DNA of 43,673 nt, taken from contig NZ_JABFAP010000001.1 in the NCBI RefSeq assembly GCF_017168255.1, positions 216,468 through 260,140 of the forward strand, given 5' to 3'. Made by a program: the position numbers and the translations under genes. Below the pieces are notes generated by a model, which ran no database searches, was not told where the DNA came from, and saw nothing but the letters and a program-made list of their open reading frames with translations. The DNA is from Agrococcus sp. KRD186. Lineage in GTDB: Bacteria; Actinomycetota; Actinomycetes; Actinomycetales; Microbacteriaceae. Within the stretch, counting starts at the first letter, position 1; every line of letters begins with the position of its first letter. Positions 24,450 through 33,086 of the stretch are shown one piece after another.

Positions 24450-25115
24450 TCAGTCTGCCGTGGGCGCGTCGGTGCTGCCCGTCTGGCGCATGCGCGCCGC
24501 GAGCCCGGGGTTGGATGCCTCCACATGCGCGAGCACGGAAGCGCGGGTCGCGTCCGACTTGTTCTGGCTCATCTTGCTCTTGGCGTCGAAGCCGGTCACC
24601 GTCAGCCGCAGGCCGATGGTGCCCATCGCCATGCCGCGGTTGCCGTCGTCGTCGATGTCGAGGCGGATGCCGTCCTCGGGCGCGTAGGCCTGCTCGAAGT
24701 GCTCGACCAGCCGCTGCAGCGTCTCCATGTTCGCCTGTGCGTCGAGCACCTCGACGTCGCACGTGAGCGTCGCCTGCTCGAAGTTCCAGGTGGGGATCTG
24801 CCCGGCGTCGCCGCCGAGGTACCAGCTGGGGGAGATGTAGCCGTGGTCGCCCTGCACGATGACGAGCATCCGGTGCGGCTCGCCGTCCTCGCGCGGCTGC
24901 AGCAGGCCGTGCAGGCGCCCGTCGGCTCGGCCGAGGTGCGTCTCGAGCACGATCGGCTCGTTTTCACCGCCCGGATCCTGCGGCGCGAGCAGCACCGGCG
25001 AGGGCGAGGCCACCGGCCCGGATGCGGGATGCGAGATCAGCTGCATCCACGGGTTGCGGGTGATCAGCTCGCGCACGTCGGCGACGCCGAGCTTGTAGAG
25101 CGGGTTCGGCTGCAT
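24450..25115 (-). CDS. PaiB-like FMN-binding protein
   Basis: The 221-residue protein starts MQPNPLYKLGVADVRELI and contains the split-barrel FMN-binding pattern of the PaiB family: LLAPQDPGGENEPIVLETHL, VIVQGDHGYISPSWY and the signature KSKMSQNKSDATRASV near the C-terminus. PaiB proteins are described as negative regulators of degradative enzymes and sporulation, although an enzymatic role is possible. ATG 25115 is preferred; longer upstream starts would add about 69 Arg/Ala-rich residues not found in the family. Confidence 0.85.
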   Translation of the reverse strand: MQPNPLYKLGVADVRELITRNPWMQLISHPASGPVASPSPVLLAPQDPGGENEPIVLETHLGRADGRLHGLLQPREDGEPHRMLVIVQGDHGYISPSWYLGGDAGQIPTWNFEQATLTCDVEVLDAQANMETLQRLVEHFEQAYAPEDGIRLDIDDDGNRGMAMGTIGLRLTVTGFDAKSKMSQNKSDATRASVLAHVEASNPGLAARMRQTGSTDAPTAD

Positions 25116-25231
25116 GCTCTCAGTGTCTCCCACGCCCGGCCGAGCGGCCGCGAACGGCGCGACTTCGTGACCGAACCGTGCCTTCCGCGCCCGCTCCCGC
25201 CCGCTGGCGCGACCCTCCGCTGTTCGCGCGG

Positions 25232-25290
25232 CAGGTATACGGCGATTTGCTCCGGCGCTGCAGCGATAAGCGCAACCAGCCCTATACCTA
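25232..25290. repeat. 59-bp dispersed palindromic repeat, copy 2
   Basis: Begins CAGGTATACGGCG and ends GCCCTATACCTA. The arms pair imperfectly, as in the other two copies; the centre is different. It is wholly intergenic, between paiB and the ABC binding-protein gene. Confidence 0.85.
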
Positions 25291-25380
25291 CGGGTGAGGG
25301 GCTCAGCGAGAGGACGTGTCACGGCGAGCTGGCTGCATAGGCGCAGTTGCGCGGGTGCTCCGCTCTGCTAGCATCACTCT

Positions 25381-25406
25381 CAGCGATATCGTTATCAGCG
25401 ATATCG
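25381..25406. promoter_or_regulatory. Double CGATATCG operator
   Basis: CAGCGATATCG occurs at 25381-25391 and again at 25396-25406. Each copy contains the perfect 8-bp palindrome CGATATCG, the two being 15 bp apart. The pair lies just downstream of the probable -10 hexamer TAGCAT, the usual place for a repressor. The XRE-cupin regulator encoded at 30475 in the same cluster is the obvious candidate, by inference. Confidence 0.6.
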
Positions 25407-25480
25407 GCGTCGGTTCTACGTTTCGCGGAAGCCGGCCATACCACTGAGACACCAAGCAATGACGCTAAGGAGTTCCTCAC

Positions 25481-26329
25481 ATGAACCGACGCATCCTGGC
25501 CGCAATCGGCGCCGTTGGGGCGGCAGCACTCATCTCCGGGTGCTCCGCAGCCTTGCCGGTCGACGAGAGTGAAGCCCCGACCGCCGCCGAGGCCGCGGTC
25601 AGCGCACCCGAGGGTCTCAACGGCAGCCTCTCCGTGTGCATGGACATCTCCTTCCCGCCGATGGAGTACTACTCCGGCGAGGGCACGGAGACTCCTGAGG
25701 GTGTCGACGTCGACCTGGCGTACGCGATCGGGGAGCAGTTCGGCCTGCCTGTCGAGATCGAGCCGACCGGCTTCGATGGGCTGCTGCCCGCGCTCTCTGC
25801 CAACCGCTGCGACACGGTCATCAGCGGCATTCTCGTCACGGAGGAACGCACGCAGCAGGTTCCTGCTGTGGGCTACCTCGACACCCATCGAGTCATCATG
25901 GTGGCGGATGGCAATCCGCGGGGGATCACCAGTTTCGAGGACCTCTCCGGCCTGAATGTCGCGCTCGAAGGCGGAACGAGCTACGAAGCCGTCGTCGACG
26001 GTTGGAACGATGAGCTGCGGTCGGCCGGCAGCCCCGAGATCAACATCCACCGCTATCCGAAGCAGACGGACGCGGTGCAGCAGTTGCTGGTCGGTCGTGC
26101 GGATGCGGTAGTCACGCAGGACACCGAGGCCGCCTACCGGATCGGCGAGGACCCGGGCACCTTCGAGGTCGCCATCGTGCTGCCGGACACTGAGACGTTC
26201 GGGATCTACTACAGCGATCAGATCGAGGGACTCGGATCAGCGCTGGAGCAGGCCGTCGCCAACCTCTCCGAGAGTGGGGAGATCGACCGGATCGCTGCTG
26301 ACCACAATCTGCAGACGGAAGTCGACTAG
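25481..26329 (+). CDS. Amino-acid ABC transporter substrate-binding lipoprotein
   Basis: The 282-residue protein has a signal peptide with lipobox (ISGC near residue 21). The mature part is an SBP_bac_3 fold: LSVCMDISFPPMEYY, GVDVDLAYAIGEQFGL, FDGLLPALSANRCDTVISGI and a C-terminal EIDRIAADHNL. Members bind polar amino acids such as arginine, glutamine or ornithine. It is the first gene of a three-gene importer and of the larger cluster, whose enzymes suggest arginine or a guanidino amino acid as the ligand. The base composition is less GC-biased than in the genes to the left. Confidence 0.9.
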   Translation: MNRRILAAIGAVGAAALISGCSAALPVDESEAPTAAEAAVSAPEGLNGSLSVCMDISFPPMEYYSGEGTETPEGVDVDLAYAIGEQFGLPVEIEPTGFDGLLPALSANRCDTVISGILVTEERTQQVPAVGYLDTHRVIMVADGNPRGITSFEDLSGLNVALEGGTSYEAVVDGWNDELRSAGSPEINIHRYPKQTDAVQQLLVGRADAVVTQDTEAAYRIGEDPGTFEVAIVLPDTETFGIYYSDQIEGLGSALEQAVANLSESGEIDRIAADHNLQTEVD

Positions 26330-26331
26330 CG

Positions 26332-27084
26332 ATGACGCTCGATCTCCAGATCTTCATCGATGCGCTGTTCTCCCGAGTCTTCCTCGAGGGCGCGCTCATC
26401 GCGGTCGCGCTCGCGGTGCTCTCGCTCGCTGGCGCAGCGGTGCTGGGATTCGTCATGGCATTGCTGCGCGACAGCAGGATCGCGGCGCTTCGGACCTTCG
26501 CCGCGGGCTACATCTGGTTCTTCCGGGCGATTCCGACGCTCTTGCAGCTCCTCTTCACCTGGAATGCGCTTCCGCAACTCTTCCCCGCGCTTCGCGAAAA
26601 CTGGTTCTCTCCCTTCCTTGCTGCGCTCATCGCACTGATCATCAACGAGAGCGCGTATGTCGCAGAGATCGTGCGGGCAGGGTTGCTGTCGATCGATGAC
26701 GGGCAGCGTGAGGCCGGGCGCGCCGTCGGGCTGAAGCCGGGAGCGATCATCCGATGGATCCTCCTGCCTCAAGCGATCCGCGTCAGCCTGCCGCCGATGG
26801 GCAACGAGCTCATCAACATGCTGAAGCTCACGAGCCTGGCTTCAGTCATCAGCTTGCAAGAGCTCCTGACCGTCACCGCGCAGCAGGTCTCTCTGACATT
26901 CGCATTCGTCGAGCTTTACCTGGCCGCCGCCGTGTACTACCTGGTCATCGTGTCCATCTTCACGCTCATCCAGCGGCGACTCGAGCGCAATTACGAATGG
27001 ACCTCGCGAAAGGTGAGCTCGACACCCATGGGCGCCATCACTCGCGCGATCAGGTTGCCGAGTCTCACAGGGGGAAACAAATGA
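26332..27084 (+). CDS. Amino-acid ABC transporter permease (HisM/GlnP type)
   Basis: The 250-residue membrane protein has about five helices and the polar amino-acid permease signatures [35 protein letters not shown] and the loop [20 protein letters not shown] followed by [15 protein letters not shown]. It starts two bases after the binding-protein stop. Only one permease gene is present, so it likely works as a homodimer. It ends in an ATGA overlap with the ATPase gene. Confidence 0.93.
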   Translation: MTLDLQIFIDALFSRVFLEGALIAVALAVLSLAGAAVLGFVMALLRDSRIAALRTFAAGYIWFFRAIPTLLQLLFTWNALPQLFPALRENWFSPFLAALIALIINESAYVAEIVRAGLLSIDDGQREAGRAVGLKPGAIIRWILLPQAIRVSLPPMGNELINMLKLTSLASVISLQELLTVTAQQVSLTFAFVELYLAAAVYYLVIVSIFTLIQRRLERNYEWTSRKVSSTPMGAITRAIRLPSLTGGNK

Positions 27085-27857
27085 ACGTCGAGCAGCCGTT
27101 CCTCTCGGTGCGCAACGCGCACAAGGCCTACGGTGACGTCGAAGTGCTCCATGGCATCGACCTCGACGTCGCGCAGGGCACGACGACCGTCGTCCTGGGA
27201 CCGTCCGGCTCAGGGAAGAGCACGATCCTCCGCTGCATGGCGTTGCTGGAGCCGCTCAGCGAGGGCACGATGCGGCTCGCAGGGGAGCTCCATGGGATGC
27301 GCGAAGACTCCAAGGGCCGAATCGTGCCTGTGGAGGAGAACAAGCTCTGGGAGCAACGTCAGCATCTGGGCATGGTCTTCCAGCGCTTCAACCTGTTCCC
27401 GCACATGACGGTCGAGCACAACGTGTCGCTCGCGCTGCGACGAACGGCGGGCCTGAACAAGCACGAGGCGCGTGACAGAGCGATCCAACAGCTCACTCGA
27501 GTGGGGCTCGGGGCGTTCGTCACCCGCTTCCCGGCAGAGCTCTCGGGGGGTCAGCAGCAGCGCGTGGCGATCGCCCGCGCCCTTGCGCTCAAGCCGAAGA
27601 TCATGTTCTTCGACGAACCCACCAGCGCGCTCGACCCGGAGCTCGTGCAGGAGGTGCTCGACGTCATGGAAGAGCTGGCGCACGAGGGCATGACGATGGT
27701 CACGGTCACGCACGAGATGTCGTTCGCGAAGCATGTCGCCGACGAGGTCATCTTCATGGATGAGGGCGAAGTCGTCGAACGGCGACCGCCAGAGGAGTTC
27801 TTCGACGACCCGCAGCACGGGCGGACGAAGAAGTTCCTTGCGCACCTCGCCAAATGA
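27081..27857 (+). CDS. Amino-acid ABC transporter ATP-binding protein (GlnQ/HisP type)
   Basis: The 258-residue ATPase has Walker [11 protein letters not shown]-loop [13 protein letters not shown], signature [15 protein letters not shown], Walker [15 protein letters not shown] and switch VTHEMSFA. A short insert after the first strand ([20 protein letters not shown]) is common in polar amino-acid ATPases. It closes the importer operon and is followed after 82 bases by the oxidase gene. Confidence 0.94.
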   Translation: MNVEQPFLSVRNAHKAYGDVEVLHGIDLDVAQGTTTVVLGPSGSGKSTILRCMALLEPLSEGTMRLAGELHGMREDSKGRIVPVEENKLWEQRQHLGMVFQRFNLFPHMTVEHNVSLALRRTAGLNKHEARDRAIQQLTRVGLGAFVTRFPAELSGGQQQRVAIARALALKPKIMFFDEPTSALDPELVQEVLDVMEELAHEGMTMVTVTHEMSFAKHVADEVIFMDEGEVVERRPPEEFFDDPQHGRTKKFLAHLAK

Positions 27858-27939
27858 ACAGGCGAGCGGTGGGACAGCGCACCGCTGGACAGCCAAGAGC
27901 GACGCTCGAGGCCCGAACGAAGCAGAAGGGGTGGCGCTC

Positions 27940-29334
27940 ATGTCGACACCATTGAGCCCTGACTACCAGAACGGGAATGTCTCGTTCTGGCGAAGGACGC
28001 TGGAGGCGGCCGGATCGCGCCCCGCGCTCCCAGGCGACGCGACTGCAGATGTCGTCATCGTCGGCGGCGGCTACACAGGGATGTGGACCGCGTTCTATTT
28101 GAAGCAGCAGGCGCCCGACATGCGGATCGTCGTGCTCGAGTCCGAGACGGTCGGCTACGGCGCCTCGGGGCGCAACGGCGGCTGGCTGTCTGGCGAGTTC
28201 GGTGGATCGCAGGAGAAGTATGCGGCGGAGTCCTCGCCAGCCGCGGTTTCACGCATGCAGGCCCATCTGGTGGCGAGCATCGACGAAGTCATCACGATCG
28301 CAGGCGAGCGCGGGATCGACGCTGAGATCGCGCATGACGGTCTGGTCTACGTCGCGACGACGTTGAGCCAGGCGAAGCGCCTGCAGCACAAGGAAGCGCA
28401 TCAGCGAGCATGGGGTCGCACCCCCGATGACTTCCGCATCCTCTCGCCGAACGATGGGCGACCGGTGAATGTGCATGGCGCCACCGCATTCGGTTTCAGC
28501 CCGCACGGAGCGCGGATCAATCCGGCAAAACTGGTCGCCGGTCTTGCTCGAGAGGTCGAAGCGATGGGAGTGCGTATCTACGAGCACACCCCTGTCACTG
28601 AGGTGCAGCAGGGCGGCGTGATGACGACACGCAGCCGGGTTCGTGCGGAGACTGTGCTGATCGCGACCGAGGGGTTCACCGCCGGCCTGCCCGGGCGGCG
28701 CCGTGACTGGCTCCCGATGAACAGCGTGATGATCGTGACCGAGCCACTGTCCGACGCCGCCTGGAGCGAGATCGATTGGCGGGGCGATGTCCTCCTCGGA
28801 TCGATCGGCCACGTGTTCATGTATGCGCAGCGCACGCCTGATGGGCGGATCGCGATCGGGGGTCGAGGCAACCCCTATCGTTTCGGCTCCAAGACCGACA
28901 CCAACGCGATGGCCCGGCCGGAGGACGTCGACGCGCTGTGGAAGCAGCTGACGACGTTCTTCCCCGCAGTGCGCGACTCGAAAGTCGCGCATTCGTGGTG
29001 CGGGACTCTGGGAGTCGCCCGTGACTGGTGCGCGACGGTCGCCTTCGACCCGAGTACGGGCATCGGTCATTCCGGCGGGTATGCAGGCCACGGCGTCGCG
29101 CTCGCCCACCTGGGAGGACGGACGCTGGCGGAACTGGTCTTGGGCGAGCAGACCGAGCGCACGGCACTCCCGCTCGTGAATCGGCGGATCAGGAAATGGG
29201 AGCCGGAACCGCTGCGCTGGATCGGAGCGCAACTCATCTACGGGCTCTACCGCCAGGCGGATCGTCGAGAGCTGCACGGCTCAGCCAGATCCAGCTTCCT
29301 CGGAACAGCCGCAGACCGGATCTCCGGCCGTTGA
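27940..29334 (+). CDS. FAD-dependent amino acid/polyamine oxidoreductase (DAO family, PuuB-like)
   Basis: The 464-residue flavoenzyme has the dinucleotide-binding motif VVIVGGGYTGMWTAFYL (about residues 38-54), the GASGRNGGWLSGEFGG segment typical of this subfamily, and a C-terminal GYAGHGVALAHLGGRTLAEL FAD signature. Relatives oxidise the amine of amino acids or gamma-glutamyl-polyamines, giving an imine and reduced FAD. Beside a ureohydrolase and a 2-keto-acid decarboxylase it may deaminate arginine to 2-ketoarginine, which is an inference. AGAAGGGG ends nine bases before ATG 27940; GTG 27931 is an alternative start. Confidence 0.85.
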   Translation: MSTPLSPDYQNGNVSFWRRTLEAAGSRPALPGDATADVVIVGGGYTGMWTAFYLKQQAPDMRIVVLESETVGYGASGRNGGWLSGEFGGSQEKYAAESSPAAVSRMQAHLVASIDEVITIAGERGIDAEIAHDGLVYVATTLSQAKRLQHKEAHQRAWGRTPDDFRILSPNDGRPVNVHGATAFGFSPHGARINPAKLVAGLAREVEAMGVRIYEHTPVTEVQQGGVMTTRSRVRAETVLIATEGFTAGLPGRRRDWLPMNSVMIVTEPLSDAAWSEIDWRGDVLLGSIGHVFMYAQRTPDGRIAIGGRGNPYRFGSKTDTNAMARPEDVDALWKQLTTFFPAVRDSKVAHSWCGTLGVARDWCATVAFDPSTGIGHSGGYAGHGVALAHLGGRTLAELVLGEQTERTALPLVNRRIRKWEPEPLRWIGAQLIYGLYRQADRRELHGSARSSFLGTAADRISGR

Positions 29335-29374
29335 ACGCGCGAACATCGTCCAGATTGCAACAAGGAGAGAGACA

Positions 29375-30469
29375 ATGAGCACTTCGAGTGTGGAACGGGC
29401 CTTCCAGCAGGCCGAGCTTGCGGCCGAGGCGAGTGACACTCGCGTAGAGCGTCGACCTGAGCGTCTCATCGCACCGGGGGTTCCGACGTTCGCCGAAGTG
29501 GAGCATGCGACGCTCGCCGAGGCCGACAAGTTTGATGCGCTGGTCTACGGCGTCCCCTATGAAGGATTCGTCGTCAAAGACCCTCGCAATTTCTACCCGC
29601 AGGGGACCGCCCCGTGCCCCGGTCATGACGTGTACTCGCGTCCGGGCGCGTACGACGCGCCCAGAGCCATCCGGCAGGCTTCGAAGTTCTACTCGATCGA
29701 CCATTCGAACTGGTTGCTGCCCGAGCGCGGTGGCCTGACGCTCGGCGAGCACGTGCGGGTGGGTGACCTCGGTGACGCACCGATCGGCCAGCAGTCGATG
29801 GAGGAGATCCTGACCTGGTTGCCGGCCGAGATCGCGCAGATCGCTGCGGCTGGAACGGTGCCGCTGATCTTGGGCGGGGACCACAGTGTGTCGCTGCCGA
29901 CGATCGCCGGCATCTATCAGGCGAAGGGCAAGAAGCTCGGCGTCATCACCTACGACGCCCACTATGACCTGTCGTGGTATCCCAAGTATTGGGCGGGTTC
30001 GCAGTGGGCGCGGGCGATGGAGCTGGGTGCGCTCGATCCGAAGAACCTGGTGCACTTGGGCATCCGCGGGGTCCGCAATTCACAGTTCTGGCATGCGGCT
30101 GCGAAGCAGCTGCAGACCAACGTCTACACGATCGACGACTTCGACAAGCGCGGCGTGGAGGCCGTCAGCCAGGAAGCTCGCGAGCGTGCGCTGGACGGCG
30201 TGGACGCGCTCTACGTCTCCATCGATGTCGACGTCTTCGACCCGGCAGCGCTGCCGGCGCAGAAGTACCCGGAGGTGGGCGGGCTCGACACCCGCGAGAT
30301 GCTTCGTTCGCTGCGGACGGTCCTCGGCGACGGTCGGGAACTGGTCGGCTTCGACTTCTCATGCCTCGGGCCCGCGTACGATCACCAGCACCACGGTTCG
30401 GCTGTCGCCGGACGCTGCTACGTCGAGGTCATCGCAGCGATCGCGGCAGGCAGGGCAGAGGAGGGGTAG
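29375..30469 (+). CDS. Ureohydrolase (agmatinase/guanidinobutyrase family)
   Basis: The 364-residue protein has the binuclear manganese motifs of arginase-fold enzymes: LILGGDHSVSLP, ITYDAHYDLSW (usual DAHxD) and the late SIDVDVFDPAALPA. The late motif around LGPAYDHQHHGSAVAGR is also normal. The N-terminal 90 residues include a Pro/Gly-rich insert near PQGTAPCPGHDVYSRPGAYD, longer than in classical agmatinases. It removes urea from a guanidino compound; 4-guanidinobutyrate fits the neighbours best, with agmatine or another guanidino acid as alternatives. A good ribosome-binding site (AAGGAGAGAG) precedes ATG 29375. Confidence 0.88.
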   Translation: MSTSSVERAFQQAELAAEASDTRVERRPERLIAPGVPTFAEVEHATLAEADKFDALVYGVPYEGFVVKDPRNFYPQGTAPCPGHDVYSRPGAYDAPRAIRQASKFYSIDHSNWLLPERGGLTLGEHVRVGDLGDAPIGQQSMEEILTWLPAEIAQIAAAGTVPLILGGDHSVSLPTIAGIYQAKGKKLGVITYDAHYDLSWYPKYWAGSQWARAMELGALDPKNLVHLGIRGVRNSQFWHAAAKQLQTNVYTIDDFDKRGVEAVSQEARERALDGVDALYVSIDVDVFDPAALPAQKYPEVGGLDTREMLRSLRTVLGDGRELVGFDFSCLGPAYDHQHHGSAVAGRCYVEVIAAIAAGRAEEG

Positions 30470-30474
30470 GACTG

Positions 30475-31134
30475 ATGCGCGAGACAACGGAGGCCACTGC
30501 GAATTCCTCAGCCGACGACCCTGACGAGCTCGTCGACAGGAAGCTGCTCGGAAGCACCATCCAGGCGCTGCGGAAGCAGCAGGGTCTCACCATGGTGCAA
30601 CTCGCGAAGGGCGCCGGTGTCTCGCAGCCGTATATCAGCGAGATCGAGGCGGGGAAGGCGATGCCGAGCCTGTATGTGCTGTACGCGCTCGCGCAGCAGC
30701 TCGGCTCGACCCCGGTCAATCTGCTGCGCCGCACGTCCGACAGCGTGGGGGTCAATGTCGTCGCGTCCACGGAGGGGACTAGGTATCCCATCCGCACGAG
30801 CAACAACGGCGGGCACTTCCGGGCGATCCTGACGATCGGATCCATCTCGGTGACGGAGTTCAATGCCACCGAGGAGGACGACATCGAGGGGGACTTCTCG
30901 CACGAGGGCATCGAGATGGTCTACGTGGCGGAAGGAAGCCTGCAGATCACCGTCGCCGATGAGCAGCCGGTCCTACTCCACGAAGGCGACGTGATGACCT
31001 ACGCGGGCGAGCTGCCGCACTCCTGGAAGGTGGTGGGTTCGCGACAGGTTCGAGTGCTGCAGGTCGTCGACTCTCCCCACTTCCCGCAATTCACGCATCC
31101 GATGGGCAGCAATCGGGATGTCGAGCCCGAGTAG
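30475..31134 (+). CDS. XRE-family regulator with C-terminal cupin domain
   Basis: The 219-residue protein has a helix-turn-helix of Cro/C1 type (about residues 25-85: LRKQQGLTMVQLAKGAGVSQ and YISEIEAGKAMPSLYVL) and a cupin barrel (about 120-210: EGDFSHEGIEMVYVAEGSLQ, LLHEGDVMTYAGELPHSWKV). Such proteins, including PuuR-like repressors, sense small metabolites through the cupin. It lies five bases after the ureohydrolase stop, in the middle of the cluster, so it probably controls the CGATATCG-bearing promoter at 25347-25406. Confidence 0.9.
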   Translation: MRETTEATANSSADDPDELVDRKLLGSTIQALRKQQGLTMVQLAKGAGVSQPYISEIEAGKAMPSLYVLYALAQQLGSTPVNLLRRTSDSVGVNVVASTEGTRYPIRTSNNGGHFRAILTIGSISVTEFNATEEDDIEGDFSHEGIEMVYVAEGSLQITVADEQPVLLHEGDVMTYAGELPHSWKVVGSRQVRVLQVVDSPHFPQFTHPMGSNRDVEPE

Positions 31135-31280
31135 TTCGCTCAGGACGAGCAGCTCTCGACCGAGAGCGACGTGCACCAAGACAGACCTGCGGAGTGAACT
31201 GCAGTCACCGGGTTAGCGGCGCACTGCCGCAGCCACCCGTGGGTGCTGGATTTGCCACCCATTGAAAGGACGCTTCCTAT
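31135..31280. other. Spacer with short hairpin before the TPP enzyme gene
   Basis: GCTCTCG (31152-31158) and CGAGAGC (31161-31167) can form a tight stem after the regulator gene, but no T-run follows. CACCCGTGGGTG near 31236 is a small palindrome. GAAAGGA (31265-31271) is the ribosome-binding site of the next gene. I find no recognisable guanidine or TPP riboswitch. Confidence 0.4.
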
Positions 31281-33005
31281 ATGTCGATCCAAGTGCCGAC
31301 CGTGCGCACCACTGTCTCGATGCCGGTGGAACATGCCGCCATCGTGCCTGGCAGCAGTCGTGAGGAAAATGTCGGGTTCGCGATCCTGGCGCTGATCCGT
31401 GCCTACGGTGTGGACGTCGTGTTCGGTATCCCGGGTACGCACAACCTGGAGTTCTATCGGCATCTTCCGCGACTGGGCTTCCGCACGGTCACCACCCGCC
31501 ACGAACAGGGTGCAGGCTATGCGGCCGACGGCTGGCACCAGCGCACGCGGCTCCCTGGGGTGGTGATCACGACATCAGGACCGGGGTTCCTCAACTCCCT
31601 CGCGGCCGCCGGCACCGCCTACTGCGAGTCCCGTCCGCTCATCATCCTGACTCCCGGCGCCCCGCGCGGCAGCGAGGGGGTCGAGACCGGAGCCTTGCAC
31701 GCCACGAAGGATCAGCGCGCAGCCGCCGCAGGCGTCGTGGAGTGGGCGCGCCGGGTGTCCTCGGCGTCCGAAGCGATCGAAGCGGTCCATGATGCGTTCG
31801 AGCTGGCGCGCAGCAGCCGGCCGCGCCCGGTGGTGATCGAAGTCCCATTGGATCTCCTGGAAGCCTGCGCGAACTTGCCCGCAGAGGCGCTCCTGCCTCG
31901 GCAGTCGAGCGGGCTCCCGGTCGAGGTGCATGGTGCCGTGAACGCGGCGGCTCGTCCGAAACTCACACAGCCGGTCCTCGACGAAGTCGAGCAGGTGGCG
32001 ACGGTGCTCGCGGCTGCACGGCAGCCTGTGATCCTTGCAGGCAGTGGAGCCCTGCCTGCTGGCCGCGCGCTGACCGAACTCGCCGAACTGCTCGACGCGC
32101 CCGTCATCACCAGCCTGAACGCGAAGGGTGCGGTGCCCGAGTCGCATCCGCTGTCTATCGGTGCGGAGCTTCGACTCGATGCCGCGCGACGGGTCGCGAA
32201 CGGCTCGGACGCGCTCCTTGTCATCGGCTCGAAGATTGCTGAAGCCGAGCTGTGGGGCGGCGCGATCGCCCCATCCGGCGCAATGATCACCGTCGACATC
32301 CTGCCGTCGGAGGAACGTGGCCACCTCCAGTCGACGCATGCAATCATCGGCCACTCGGCGCTCCTGGTTCCTGCACTGATCGCGTCGCTTCGCGGTCGAG
32401 CGCTCAGCGCAGAACCGCAGGATGTGGAAGCTGTGCGGGTGGCATGCGCCGCTGAGTCGTCGAAGATCGCCTTGGTCGAGGATCGCCTGGCCGCGCGACT
32501 CGCAGCGGTCCTGCCTTCGGACGCGGTACTGACCGGAGACTCATCTCGGATCACCTACTACGGCATGACCAGCCGGGTGCGCTCCGAAGAGCCCGGTGCT
32601 TTCCTCTACATGGCTACCTATGCGACTCTCGGCTACGGATTGCCGGCAGCGATCGGCGCCAAGGTGGCGAGCCCAGACCGACCTGTCATCGCAGTGGTCG
32701 GCGACGGAGCGCTCATGTTCTCCGTGCAGGAGTTCCAGACCGCGGTGGAACAGCGACTGGATCTGACAGTCATCTGCGTGGACAACGGCGGCTACGGCGA
32801 GATCGAGCAGAATCAGGCCGAACGGGGCATCCCACCTATCGGGGTACGCCTCACCCAGCCTGACTGGGCCGCGCTCGTCGATGCTTTCGGCGGCACCGGA
32901 TTCCGGGTCACGGATGCGGAGGAGTTGGAAGCCGTCGTGGTGCGCGCCATCGCTCATCCGGGAGTGACGCTCGTGCACGTGCCGTTCGGGTTGTTCGGCG
33001 CGTAG
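31281..33005 (+). CDS. Thiamine-diphosphate enzyme, probably 5-guanidino-2-oxopentanoate decarboxylase
   Basis: A 574-residue member of the acetolactate synthase-like family. The PYR domain has DVVFGIPGTHNLEFYRHLP and the catalytic Glu in TTRHEQGAGYAADG; the PP domain has YATLGYGLPAAIGAK and the TPP motif VVGDGALMFSVQEFQTAVEQ ... NNGGYGE-like NGGYGEI. The GIPGTHNLEFYR and HATKDQR stretches resemble enzymes annotated as 2-ketoarginine decarboxylase (AruI) more than biosynthetic acetolactate synthase, and no regulatory subunit gene is nearby. It would form 4-guanidinobutyraldehyde. Another 2-keto-acid substrate cannot be excluded. Confidence 0.8.
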   Translation: MSIQVPTVRTTVSMPVEHAAIVPGSSREENVGFAILALIRAYGVDVVFGIPGTHNLEFYRHLPRLGFRTVTTRHEQGAGYAADGWHQRTRLPGVVITTSGPGFLNSLAAAGTAYCESRPLIILTPGAPRGSEGVETGALHATKDQRAAAAGVVEWARRVSSASEAIEAVHDAFELARSSRPRPVVIEVPLDLLEACANLPAEALLPRQSSGLPVEVHGAVNAAARPKLTQPVLDEVEQVATVLAAARQPVILAGSGALPAGRALTELAELLDAPVITSLNAKGAVPESHPLSIGAELRLDAARRVANGSDALLVIGSKIAEAELWGGAIAPSGAMITVDILPSEERGHLQSTHAIIGHSALLVPALIASLRGRALSAEPQDVEAVRVACAAESSKIALVEDRLAARLAAVLPSDAVLTGDSSRITYYGMTSRVRSEEPGAFLYMATYATLGYGLPAAIGAKVASPDRPVIAVVGDGALMFSVQEFQTAVEQRLDLTVICVDNGGYGEIEQNQAERGIPPIGVRLTQPDWAALVDAFGGTGFRVTDAEELEAVVVRAIAHPGVTLVHVPFGLFGA

Positions 33006-33086
33006 ACAGTTGGGCTAGACGACGGCTGTCCACAGCGTCGAACGCCCGACGAGCACTGCGGTACGGGCGCGGGGCACACTGCGCGC

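Larger units (their letters stand above)
25116..25480. promoter_or_regulatory. 365-bp divergent intergenic region upstream of the arginine-type cluster
   Basis: It holds, from left to right, the paiB leader, the second copy of the 59-bp palindrome (25232-25290), a possible promoter TTGCGC (25347-25352) with TAGCAT (25369-25374, 16-bp spacer), the double CGATATCG operator, and AAGGAG as ribosome-binding site of the binding-protein gene. No other gene is supported here. Confidence 0.6.

Noticed and set aside
31135-31280. Possible guanidine or TPP riboswitch before the TPP enzyme gene
   Set aside because: I looked for ACGR-loop paired hairpins and the conserved TPP core and found neither; only one short simple stem is present.
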